Shown here in pieces: positions 8,001 to 14,619 of a DNA stretch of 27,097 nt. Below the pieces are notes generated by a model. The model made no database searches. It saw only the letters and a list, made by a program, of their open reading frames with translations, and was not told where the DNA came from. The stretch is from contig DATKRK010000449.1 in assembly GCA_035532215.1 (NCBI GenBank), positions 1-27,097 on the forward strand. Reading direction: 5' to 3'. Made by a program: the position numbers and the translations under genes. The stretch's first letter is position 1, and every line of letters begins with the position of its first letter. The DNA is from JAICIG01 sp035532215 (GTDB lineage Bacteria; Planctomycetota; Planctomycetia; Pirellulales; JAICIG01).

Positions 8001-9635
8001 GCTGTCGACCTTGACCGCCAAATAGGCATCGTTCGACGAGCGATCGATCAGCACGGCTTTGAGCCGCTTGTCGAACGGCAGCAGGTGATTGCCGGGCGGA
8101 GGCTCGGCCGCGGCAGCAGGCGTCGCCGCGGCGGCGACTTTGGCGGCGTTCTTGTATTGCGAGAGATCTTCGGCCCCTTGGCCGGCTTTGCCAAATCGCC
8201 ACAGCCCGAGCGCGGCGCCGTCGACCTTCGGCAACTCGCGAGTCGGATTTTCCAGCGCAGCGACGCCGCGGCGCAGCCGCACCCAATCCAATTCGCCGTC
8301 ACAGCCGATGCCCCCTTCGACCAGACGCCCGAAGGCCAGCCCGCCGGGCACGGTCGCTCTGCCGAGCGATTTGATCGCCTGATCGGCGACCTGCCGGCCG
8401 TCGCAATACAGCCGCACTCGCTCGGGCTCGAACTGCATCGCCACGCGATGCCACTGGCGGTCGCAAATGTCGACTTCGGAGCGAACATGGTCCGGCTGCA
8501 TGCCCGGCATGTAAACCGTGAACCGACCGTCGCCGGCCATCGAAAACAATTCCCAATGGGCGCCCGACTGCTTCGTGTCGCTGGCGAGGAGAATGTTGTA
8601 GCTCTGCTTGCTGTCGAGCCTGGTCCAACACTCGACCGTCAGCGGCGGTTGGCGATATTCGTCTCGGCCCGCGGCGAGCCAACCGGCGGACGTTGACGCC
8701 GGCGGCGGTGAAGAATACGTCCGCGGTTTGGGCTTCGGCCCAAGCGGCTTGCCATCGAGCCCGACGACCAGCCAATCGAGCCCGTCGAGGTTATCGGCCA
8801 GGCGCTCGGCGGCGTCGTCCATCGTGTGGCCGAGAATGCCGATCGGCCCGCGATAGCCGCTGGCGCGGATCGTCTTGAGCAATGCGAGATCCAAATCGCC
8901 CTGGCCGAGCGGCAGAATCTTCTGACCGCGGCGATCGCCTTGGGCGACCATGCCGTTGAGGTTCAAGGCCAACAGGTGCGGCTTCATTTTTTCGAGCAAC
9001 GCAGCAAAGCGATCGAGGTGGTCGTGGCCATGGTGCAGGTTGTAGACGATGCCGACGTTGGACAACTTGAGTTCGTCGAGAATCGCCAGTTGGTTTTCCG
9101 GCTCGCCGAACCAGCCGCCATGGTTGTACAATCCGACCGTGCAGCCGATCTTCGCCGCTTCCTCGGCGATGACGCGAATCCGAGCCGCTTCGGCTTTCAC
9201 TCGCTGCCGCTGTTCTTGCGGCGTTTTCGTCGGCTCGCCGCCGCCAGCGACCCAAAGCTGCGTCTTGACGCCACGCTTGCCGAGCGTGTCGAGAATCAAG
9301 CGGCCGTCTTTGTCCAGTCCTGAGGAAAACCACACGGCGTCGAGTCGAACGCCGTGGCGCTTGAGCGCATCCAGTTCGGCTTCGAGCGTCGGCAGATGCT
9401 CGGCCCGCCAGTCGTAGGCGTAATGCTTGAAGCCGAGTCGTTCGAGCATCGCCGCGCGCTCTTCGGGACCGCGTTTTTTGGCGTCGAACGGCACGATGCA
9501 CCAGGCGACAAGATTGTCGCGGGCGAACAGCTTTGCTTTCGGTTCATCCGCGGCCGGCACATCGGAAGCCAAAGCGAAGGCAGCGATCGTTAGCCCCGCA
9601 AAAATTCGTTGCAGCAAATTAGGAGTCTTGATCAT
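5100..9635 (-). CDS. Giant secreted fusion: TIM barrel, LamG, PVC dehydrogenase, HEAT and cytochrome c domains
   Basis: About 1,511 residues. A signal peptide (LLQRIFAGLTIAAFALASDVPAA) comes first. Residues ~37-290 resemble sugar-phosphate isomerase/epimerase TIM barrels. Residues ~325-470 are a concanavalin-like LamG/laminin-G domain (LTVECWTR ... DRQWHRVAMQF ... RLYCDGRQV). Residues ~525-925 form the glucose/sorbosone-dehydrogenase-like propeller of PVC membrane-bound dehydrogenases. HEAT-like helices follow (~940-1120), then a beta-rich stretch, then the PVC haem-binding domain with CVKCH at 1387-1391 (DNA 5463-5477) and a likely Met ligand in SPMPAG near 1485. The protein probably oxidises a sugar-like substrate outside the cytoplasm and passes electrons through haem c (inference). 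The alternative ATG at 9659 overlaps the GntR stop as ATGA, so translation may be coupled; 9635 has a GAG at SD distance and a more compact signal peptide. Confidence 0.88.
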   Translation of the reverse strand: MIKTPNLLQRIFAGLTIAAFALASDVPAADEPKAKLFARDNLVAWCIVPFDAKKRGPEERAAMLERLGFKHYAYDWRAEHLPTLEAELDALKRHGVRLDAVWFSSGLDKDGRLILDTLGKRGVKTQLWVAGGGEPTKTPQEQRQRVKAEAARIRVIAEEAAKIGCTVGLYNHGGWFGEPENQLAILDELKLSNVGIVYNLHHGHDHLDRFAALLEKMKPHLLALNLNGMVAQGDRRGQKILPLGQGDLDLALLKTIRASGYRGPIGILGHTMDDAAERLADNLDGLDWLVVGLDGKPLGPKPKPRTYSSPPPASTSAGWLAAGRDEYRQPPLTVECWTRLDSKQSYNILLASDTKQSGAHWELFSMAGDGRFTVYMPGMQPDHVRSEVDICDRQWHRVAMQFEPERVRLYCDGRQVADQAIKSLGRATVPGGLAFGRLVEGGIGCDGELDWVRLRRGVAALENPTRELPKVDGAALGLWRFGKAGQGAEDLSQYKNAAKVAAAATPAAAAEPPPGNHLLPFDKRLKAVLIDRSSNDAYLAVKVDSMGRVFVGGREAVFVFEPNSAGGYEPKRELLKFPQDSIIIGLEMRGHDLYVQTSSALYLVPDGVVKREGLELKRLVWGVPLDLHVSFHCLAWGPEGDLYLDHGDPLLNYGDWRRPDHWGYWTLHSQPEGTTTPYTGAGAVLRVRPDGSRLQVVARGLRGPVGLAFDRGWNLFTNDNDHESRAEAYAPARLMHVTPGADFAWPRGWMASKSPDRADLLEPMIATLGRGVPCDLTYYEDPYLADIFEPTVLMCRWDRGSVGRYPTSPRGASFSAGELPFLDGEQQIRPVGVTVGRGGRVFVTSLYLGGNVVSPYCASDLVMITRADDPPEHPFEAYDVTTIGAERLWADLSSRSWERRSRAHQELLRRGGPLLDEATRRFAAIDADDPAMMHLPWLAAAGGSPAARDQLLKLSKHPRAELRQLALHALSEFRRLDAPVEWFVAALSNQDPQVQLAALNYFFTSPEAPPLSAVAKLAGGSDTYLRQTAARLLAARAADADLAGLARSNDEATRLAATLAFGLRLTVPPLDEPPPEELPLFYPKDNAFFHTKLQFADAAEPVDLSELFRIGSYTTAERWKLIPPDKSQLTALEQLQAALDDDASAVQSQAVYYLSLLGDAKLEPRLAQVRQSLEKKRLAGAAVREVARAWRVGPFADGEAGIEQAHPPEQGAIDLTANYAGKSGPIAWEEVQGAGGRFLAASFKPAQPGDSYYLYFQLQSVRRQPALLQLDLQNASKAWHNGRAIEPLAAGGAGERQWLLDLQPGSNDVLVRVRAAKAIGELAIDVQARGELAAVLPEKLNASLLAERLKSGGAEQIAAEFFEVDWPQAAGQGDAAQGRKLFGTLGCVKCHAIAPDQKAGGAPSLVDVKKRFTVPYLVESVLLPSKQVAQPFKAAVIVTEDGQIVTGLVVNESQDELELLLADATRKTIAKSQIEERSVASISPMPAGIVKTPAELRDLLAYLLSDNPTPP

Positions 9636-9655
9636 GAATCCGATCTCGTATGTTT

Positions 9656-10333
9656 TCATTCTTCCGCATTCATCCTTTCCAGCACGCACTGCAAGCGAGC
9701 GTCGATATGCGCGACCATCGCTTGGCGCGCGGCAGCGTCGTCTCGGGCGGCCAGGGCGTCGAGAATCGCGAGGTGTTCGCGGAGCGCCGCTTGCAAATTC
9801 TCGCGGGCGCCCGTCGCCCGACAAAAGGCCCGCACGAGCCGACGGTACTTGCCGATTTCGGCGTGCAGCCGGCCGTTGCCTGTCGCCGCGGCCAACGCCT
9901 GGTGAAAGCGCAGATCGAATTCGATCGCGCGATTCGCCCAGTCCCGTTTGCCGGCGCCCGCCAAGAGCGACTCGGCCGCCGAGCGAAGCTCGGCGAGTTG
10001 TTCATCGTCGAGCCGGCTCGCGGCGCGTTCGGCGGCGGCGGGCTCCAGAATCCGCCGCATGCCGTAGATCTCGATGACGTCTTGCCTCGTAAAACGGGCC
10101 ACGCGGGCCTGGCGCGAAACCAGGTCTTCGACCAACCCATCGGCCGCCAGCCGCAGCAACGCCTCGTGGACCGGCGTGCGGCTGACGCCGAGTTCGGCCG
10201 CCAGCGCGACCTCGCTCAGTTCCCTGCCGCTGGCGAGCGAGCCAGAAAGAATGGCTTCCAAGATCCGCTGGTAAACCGATTCGGCCAGCGAGATTTTGGA
10301 GATGGGTTCAGGGGATTTCAGCAAGGTCGTCAC
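9656..10333 (-). CDS. GntR family regulator, FCD (FadR-like) subfamily
   Basis: From the GTG at 10333 the product has 225 residues, the usual length for FCD-type GntR proteins. The N-terminal winged helix is clear: SLAESVYQRILEAILSGSLA, then LSEVALAAELGVSRTPVHEALLRLAADGLVE. The C-terminal FCD domain is all-helical, with the usual EFDLRFHQALAAATGN stretch and REHLAILDALAARD. These proteins usually repress catabolic genes and are released by a small organic acid. GGAGG lies 11 nt before the GTG. An ATG at 10414 would add 27 unconserved-looking residues and would lie inside a palindrome that looks like an operator, so the later start is preferred. The stop overlaps an ATG of the giant dehydrogenase gene, so the two probably form an operon, and the amidohydrolase diverges from it. 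Confidence 0.88.
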   Translation of the reverse strand: MTTLLKSPEPISKISLAESVYQRILEAILSGSLASGRELSEVALAAELGVSRTPVHEALLRLAADGLVEDLVSRQARVARFTRQDVIEIYGMRRILEPAAAERAASRLDDEQLAELRSAAESLLAGAGKRDWANRAIEFDLRFHQALAAATGNGRLHAEIGKYRRLVRAFCRATGARENLQAALREHLAILDALAARDDAAARQAMVAHIDARLQCVLERMNAEE

Positions 10334-10407
10334 GGAACTTGGCGCCTCCACGATTCGGATTCCTCGGGGCCGGCCCTTGGGTTGACCCGCAGCCCGGCCG
10401 TCTGTAC

Positions 10408-10435
10408 GCTGCATGCAGCATGGACGATGCAGCAT
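10408..10435. promoter_or_regulatory. Candidate GntR operator between divergent genes
   Basis: A perfect 12-bp palindrome GCTGCATGCAGC (10408-10419) overlaps two direct copies of ATGCAGCAT (10413-10421 and 10427-10435, 14 bp apart). They lie in the gap between the GntR gene and the divergent amidohydrolase gene. A short dyad upstream of its own gene is typical of FCD-type autoregulation. No matching promoter boxes were identified with confidence, so the assignment is inferred from position and symmetry. Confidence 0.45.
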
Positions 10436-10513
10436 AGCCTCGCCCGCCGCCGCTGGCAAGCATCGCGAGGCTCGCAACCGCGGGGCGATTTTCACGATCG
10501 AAAGAGACTTCCC

Positions 10514-11830
10514 ATGAAACGGGCCTCCGGCGCGACAGTTATTTCCGGCGCGACAGTTATTTCCGGCGCGACAGTGATTTCCGGCGCGACAGTGATTTCC
10601 GGCGGGCAGTTGATCGACGGCAGCGGCGCCGCGCCGATCGCCGATGCAGCGCTCGTGATCGAAAACGGCAAAATCGCCTATGCCGGTCCCGCCCGCCAGG
10701 CGCCGCCGCTTCCCGCCGAAGCGAGACGCATCGACGCTCGCGGCGGCACGATCATGCCGGGACTGGTTGAAGCCCACTTTCACCCGACTTATTTCAACGT
10801 CGCGGCCCTGGAAGATCTCGACGTCAAATACCCGGTCGAGTACGTCACGCTGCTGGCCGCCGCGAACGCCAAGCTGGCGCTGGAGTGCGGCTACACGTCG
10901 GCCCGCTCGGGCGGCAGCTTGTTCAATATCGACGTTTGGCTCAAGCGGGCCATCGAAAACGACGTGGTCCCCGGTCCGCGCTTGGCGGCCAGCGGCCGCG
11001 AAATCTGCGGCGTCGGCGGCTTGATGGATTGGAACCCCGACTTCCGCAAGATCGGCATGGAAGGGCTGGTGCTGTTGATTAACGGACCCGACGCGGCCCG
11101 GGCCGCCGTGCGCAAGTTGGTCAAGGACGGCGTCGAATGGGTCAAGACCTATCCCACCGGCGACGCGGCCGCCCCCGACACGAACGATCATCACACGCTG
11201 TGCATGACCTTCGAAGAGATGCACGCCTGCGTCGCCACGGCGCATAACCACGGCCTGAAAGTCACCGGGCACTGCCGCGCCAACCAGGGCGTCAAGAACG
11301 CATTGCGAGCGGGCTACGATGCGCTGGAACACGGCACGTTCATGGATGACGAAGCGCTCGACATGCTCTTGTCGCGCGACGTGCCGGTCACGCCCGCGCT
11401 GCAATTCGAGTGGGCCAGCATCGAGTACGGACCGCAATTCGGCATGAGCCAGCGCGTGATCGACGGCCACAAGGAAACTCTGGAGGCAGGGGCGGAAAGC
11501 GCGCGGCGCATTCTGGCCGCCGGCGGCCGGCTGGGCATGGGCGGCGATTACGGGTTCGCCTGGACTCCGCATGGAACCTACGCCAAGGAACTGTCGTTCT
11601 TCGTCGACTACGTCGGCTTCAGCCCGTTGGACACGCTGCGCTGCGCCACGCGGAGCGGCGCCGAAATTCTCGGCCGTCAGCACGAACTCGGCACGCTAGA
11701 AGCGGGCAAACTGGCCGACGTGCTGGTGGTCGAGGGAGACGTGCTCGGCGATATCCGCATTCTCGAAGATCGATCGCGCTTCATCGCCGTGCTGCAAGGC
11801 GGCGTCGTCAAGGCGGGCCAGCTCGCCTGA
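10514..11830 (+). CDS. Amidohydrolase (imidazolonepropionase/prolidase-like) with a repeat-extended N-terminus
   Basis: 438 residues. Metal ligands of the amidohydrolase superfamily are visible: HxH in EAHFHP (88 and 90), a candidate carboxylated Lys in VKTYPTGD (211), His in VTGHCRA (253), His in ALEHGTF (273) and Asp in GMGGDYGF (345). The C-terminal part (GTLEAGKLADVLVVEGDVLGDI) is the usual end of the beta-sandwich subdomain. The enzyme should be a cytoplasmic binuclear-metal hydrolase cutting an amide or ring C-N bond; the substrate is unknown. The first 29 residues are odd: GATVIS appears four times, from an 18-bp tandem repeat, before the normal family start VISGGQLIDGSG. In-frame GTG codons in repeats 3 and 4 are alternative starts. 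The gene diverges from the GntR gene, which may control it. Confidence 0.9.
   Translation: MKRASGATVISGATVISGATVISGATVISGGQLIDGSGAAPIADAALVIENGKIAYAGPARQAPPLPAEARRIDARGGTIMPGLVEAHFHPTYFNVAALEDLDVKYPVEYVTLLAAANAKLALECGYTSARSGGSLFNIDVWLKRAIENDVVPGPRLAASGREICGVGGLMDWNPDFRKIGMEGLVLLINGPDAARAAVRKLVKDGVEWVKTYPTGDAAAPDTNDHHTLCMTFEEMHACVATAHNHGLKVTGHCRANQGVKNALRAGYDALEHGTFMDDEALDMLLSRDVPVTPALQFEWASIEYGPQFGMSQRVIDGHKETLEAGAESARRILAAGGRLGMGGDYGFAWTPHGTYAKELSFFVDYVGFSPLDTLRCATRSGAEILGRQHELGTLEAGKLADVLVVEGDVLGDIRILEDRSRFIAVLQGGVVKAGQLA
10526..10603 (+). repeat. 18-bp tandem repeat, four copies, in the amidohydrolase 5' end
   Basis: Four head-to-tail units of TCCGGCGCGACAGTxATT (10526-10597) plus a 6-bp partial unit. 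Copies 1-2 carry GTT and copies 3-4 carry GTG at the same codon. Each unit encodes SGATVI in frame, so copy-number change would alter length by six residues without a frameshift. Confidence 0.92.
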
Positions 11831-11846
11831 CCGACTTCAGGCGTGA

Positions 11847-11900
11847 GTTGACGTTCGCGGCAAAGCCTGGTAGGGCGTGCGCTACAGAATCAACCGCGCG
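11847..11900 (+). repeat. Diverged copy of the intergenic repeat family
   Basis: The stretch GACGTTCGCGGCAAAGCC, then TAGGGCGTGC and CTACAGAATCAACCGCGCG, matches pieces of the repeats at 859-894, 3045-3080 and 3137-3155 in the same order but with internal loss. It fills most of the gap between the amidohydrolase stop and the convergent esterase/SMP-30 remnant, where no gene is seen. Confidence 0.6.
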
Positions 11901-11974
11901 GTCCCATCGTTCATGCTCGGCGTGTGGGAAGTCGGCCGGACGGCCGTTTCGCGGCAGCGCGTCGCAACTGGGGC

Positions 11975-12863
11975 TCACAGCCGGGGCGCCGCGGGCTTCA
12001 GCGGCGGTTGAAAGCCGTGAGCGCCCTTGACCTTCAGTTTGCGCTTGTAGATTTTGTCGCCGCAGGTGGCGAACAGCGTATCGAAGTTCTCGCCGCCGAA
12101 GCACAGGTTGGAGAGCTTGCCGTTGGGCGTCGGAATGATCGCGTTGACCCGGCCGGCCTGATCGCAAACCTGAACGCCCATCCGCGTGGCCGCGTACAGC
12201 CGGCCGTCGCAATCGACGCGCAGCCCGTCCACCCCGCTGTCGTCGGCCGTGTCGGGTATGTGCAAATGAAAGTAACGCTGCTTATAGTCCAGCGTGCCGT
12301 CGGGCCGCACCTGGTAGCTGTAGACCCAATGCGTGCGGCTATCGGCCACGTAGAGCAGCGATTGATCGGGCGAGAGCGTCAGACCGTTGGAAAATTTCAA
12401 TCCGCTATCGACGACCTTCTTCTCGCCCGAGGGGCTGATGTACCAGATCTTGCTCGGCGACTTGCCGTCCCAGCCCGTCGTATTCGTAGCTGCGATTGAA
12501 GCGGTCGAGCGCCGCATCCGAAGACGCCTTGACGCGGCCGTGCATCACGAACACGCCGATCGTCACCGGCATCTCGCCCGCGTGAATCAGCGCGTCGAAC
12601 ACTTCCGGCGCCTTGAACTGAATGCCGTCCTGATTCACGTGCATGCAGGCCGGTTTGGCCGGGTCGTATTGCTGCGGCACATAAATCCAATAATCGCGCA
12701 CCGTGCCGGGAAAGATCTTGCTGTTCTCGAAGCCGTGCTTCGTCACTTCGCCTTTGGGCGCGGCGCCGGGGGGTTGTTTTTCTTCGGCGCAGAGGATCGG
12801 CGATTCGGCGACAACGCAAAGCAAGAGCAACGCGGCCCAAGGGTAAGCTCGAATGGTCGGCAC
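11975..12863 (-). pseudogene. Esterase/SMP-30 (gluconolactonase-like) gene with its middle deleted and frame shifted
   Basis: The first ~130 codons encode a signal peptide (LLLLCVVAESPILCAEE) and the start of a secreted esterase-like domain: KIFPGTVRDYWIYVPQQYDPAKPACMHVNQDG and MPVTIGVFVMHG, then RFNRSYEYDGLG. At about 12470-12480 similarity jumps, with a frame change, to the C-terminal part of an SMP-30/gluconolactonase propeller: GWDGKSPSKIWY, LTLSPDQSLLYVADSRTHWVYSY, DTADDSGVDGLRVDCDGRLY and SNLCFGGENFDTLFATCGDKIYKRK, stopping at 11975. Planctomycete genes often carry both domains in one chain, so this is best read as one fused gene that lost the rest of the esterase (with its catalytic residues) and the first SMP-30 blades. 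Start: GTG at 12863 with GAGG 9 nt upstream. Not functional as it stands. Confidence 0.82.
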
Positions 12864-13012
12864 GGCGGTAATCCTCGCGGCGAGAAAGACGATCGGTTTG
12901 TCGATACCGTCGGTCAACAAGTCAACATTGATCCAGCTCAAGGCGGTATCTGCCCGAAGCGCCAATCATACTCCGAGACGGCGGCGATGGTAGTCGTGCT
13001 TCCGGTCAGCAC

Positions 13013-13043
13013 GCTGGGGCTTCGCCCAGGCTCAAGCCCCAGC
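13013..13043. repeat. Intergenic hairpin, 10-bp perfect stem
   Basis: GCTGGGGCTT (13013-13022) and AAGCCCCAGC (13034-13043) form a perfect stem with an 11-nt loop, between the hydroxyacid dehydrogenase stop and the esterase/SMP-30 remnant. With no T-run it is probably a REP-like palindrome. It might protect or end the upstream transcript. Confidence 0.55.
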
Positions 13044-13066
13044 CACCCAGATGACAACGGCAGCGA

Positions 13067-14158
13067 TCAACTCCCCGCGCTGCGATTCTCCGCGAATCGG
13101 GCCAATTTTGCTTGAAAACCTGGCCGCTCCAGCACCTCACGGTTGATAATGTTGTCGGGCGCCTCTCCCCGCGCGACTCGCAAGATGCCGGCGGCGGTCG
13201 CCTGGCCGGTAGCGCGCCAGACATCGATCGTCGAGGCGTTCCAGTGCGGCGTCAGGATGACGTTGTCCAAGCCAATGAGCGGATCGTCGGCCGGCAGCGG
13301 CTCGACTTCGAACACGTCGAGCGCGGCGCCCGCGATGCGGCGCGCTCGCAACGCCTCGACGAGCGCAGCCTGGTCGACCAGTTCGCCGCGAGCGATATTG
13401 ACGAAATAGGCGGTCGGCTTCATCAACGCGATTTGCGCCGCGCCGATCATGCCCCGCCGCTCGGGCGTCAACCGCGAATGGAGGCTGACGAAATCGGCCT
13501 CGCGCATCAACTCGTCGAGCGGCACGAGCGTGATGCCCAGCGCCGCGGCCTGCTGGCGATCGGCGTGCGGAGAGTAGGCGACGACGCGCATCTGGAACGG
13601 CGCCACGAGCCGGACCAACTCGCGGCCGCTGTGCCCGAGACCGACAATCCCCAGCGTGCGGCCCTCCAGTTCGCCGCCCATGATTTTGGCCTGCGAGCTC
13701 CAATCGCCGGAGCGCGCCACGCGTTCTTGTTCCGGCAACCGCTTGGCCAGCGCCAGCATGAACAACAACGCCGAGGAAGCCGTCGAATGGTGCAGCCCGA
13801 GCGGCGCGTTGAACAGCGCCACGTCGTGGTCGGTGCAGGCCGCAACGTCGATCTTGTCGTATCCGGCGCCCGAGCGGCCGATGACCGCCAACTCTTCGGC
13901 CGCTTCGAGCGCGCTGCGTTTGATCCAGGGCCGCAACACCACCAGGCCGTCAACGCCGGTCAGATGCTCTGGGCGGACTTCGAGCTTGTAAAACGAGTTC
14001 CAATAGTCGCGGTCGCCGGGCTGCGGCCCTTGATCGCGCAGGAAGTGATGGCGAACGAGCCCCGAGCGTTCCAGCAGCGGAATACCGAGATCGCCATAGG
14101 CGCTTTGGCCTTGCTCGTTGAGGTAATCGCCCGTGAAGGCAACGCGGAAGGTGCGCAT
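13067..14158 (-). CDS. D-isomer-specific 2-hydroxyacid dehydrogenase
   Basis: 363 residues from the ATG at 14158, which has AGGAG 12 nt upstream; the frame is open farther upstream but without a start signal or homology. The NAD-binding domain carries GLGHSGREL (173-181). The catalytic set is complete: Arg257 in NIARGELVDQ, Glu286 in DVFEVEP and His305 in LTPHWNAST. The family reduces 2-keto acids to D-2-hydroxy acids with NAD(P)H or runs the reverse reaction (phosphoglycerate, glyoxylate, lactate and others). Which one applies here is not clear. The N-terminal ~60 residues, with GDYLNEQGQSAYGD, are longer than in the classic enzymes. The gene stands between an enolase-superfamily remnant and a gluconolactonase-like remnant on the same strand. 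This hints at a former sugar-acid route of which it is the only intact member. Confidence 0.9.
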   Translation of the reverse strand: MRTFRVAFTGDYLNEQGQSAYGDLGIPLLERSGLVRHHFLRDQGPQPGDRDYWNSFYKLEVRPEHLTGVDGLVVLRPWIKRSALEAAEELAVIGRSGAGYDKIDVAACTDHDVALFNAPLGLHHSTASSALLFMLALAKRLPEQERVARSGDWSSQAKIMGGELEGRTLGIVGLGHSGRELVRLVAPFQMRVVAYSPHADRQQAAALGITLVPLDELMREADFVSLHSRLTPERRGMIGAAQIALMKPTAYFVNIARGELVDQAALVEALRARRIAGAALDVFEVEPLPADDPLIGLDNVILTPHWNASTIDVWRATGQATAAGILRVARGEAPDNIINREVLERPGFQAKLARFAENRSAGS

Positions 14159-14226
14159 GATGCTGGGATGCTCCTGGTTTCGCCCTCGCCTAACCTCTCC
14201 CCGAGGGAGAGGAACATGCTTAATCC

Positions 14227-14533
14227 TCACCGGCGTTTCGTCTGTGTAAAATTCGTCAGCCAATCGCCGTCCCACAGGCTAGGAAACGCGTGGGCGACGT
14301 AGGGATGTTCGGCCAGGGCGGTTTCGTTCAGTTCGAGGCCCAGCCCCGGCGCGTCGCCAAGCTGCAGTTCGCCCTCGCTCACCGGGTTCCAGCCGCCGAC
14401 CAGGTCGTTGCGCCACGGCACGTCGAACTCGGCAAAGGCTTCTTGCACCATGAAATTCGGCGTGCTGACGGATGAAGAGATAATTGCGCAGGCCCGCATT
14501 GGCCAGAAAAGTTTCGAATCGCGTGATCTTCAT
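14227..14533 (-). pseudogene. Mandelate racemase/muconate lactonizing (enolase superfamily) remnant
   Basis: The frame from the ATG at 14533 encodes a typical N-terminus (MKITRFETFLANAGLRNYLF) and then turns into nonsense. In another frame the DNA continues as the last ~75 residues of the family: STPNFMVQEAFAEFDVPWRNDL, VGGWNPVSEGEL, APGLGLELNE and FPSLWDGDWLTNFTQ, ending at 14227. The middle (about 250-300 residues, including all Mg ligands and catalytic Lys/His) is gone. The join lies near 14465-14475. Intact relatives are sugar-acid dehydratases such as those for galactonate or related acids. It lies 68 bp upstream of the hydroxyacid dehydrogenase on the same strand, so the two were probably co-transcribed. 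Confidence 0.8.
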
Positions 14534-14567
14534 CGTTCGCTCCGCACCGGGCCGCCTTCAGTTTAGT

Positions 14568-14612
14568 CGCTTTTCGCTCCGCGAAAAAAGCGCCGTTTCG
14601 CTCCAGCGAAAC
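14568..14612 (-). terminator. Two tandem hairpins downstream of pncA
   Basis: GTTTCGCT / AGCGAAAC with a 2-nt loop (14595-14612) and a second stem at 14568-14592 (CGCTTTTCGC against GCGAAAAAAGCG) share the same TTTCGCTCC core. Read on the minus strand, the first hairpin is followed by GGCGC and six T residues, 8 bp past the pncA stop. It is therefore a plausible intrinsic terminator for pncA and insulates the downstream remnant. Confidence 0.6.
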
Positions 14613-14619
14613 ATGAGAA

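Noticed and set aside
5074..8286. Minus-strand open frame of 1,070 codons overlapping the giant dehydrogenase
   Set aside because: It is an Arg/Ala-rich shadow caused by high GC; the other frame carries signal peptide, domains and haem motif.
6657..8696. Plus-strand open frame of 679 codons
   Set aside because: Antisense shadow of the dehydrogenase gene; no start signal and no recognisable domain.
13013..13043. Intrinsic terminator of the hydroxyacid dehydrogenase
   Set aside because: The stem is perfect but no T-run follows on either strand, so it is listed as a repeat hairpin instead.
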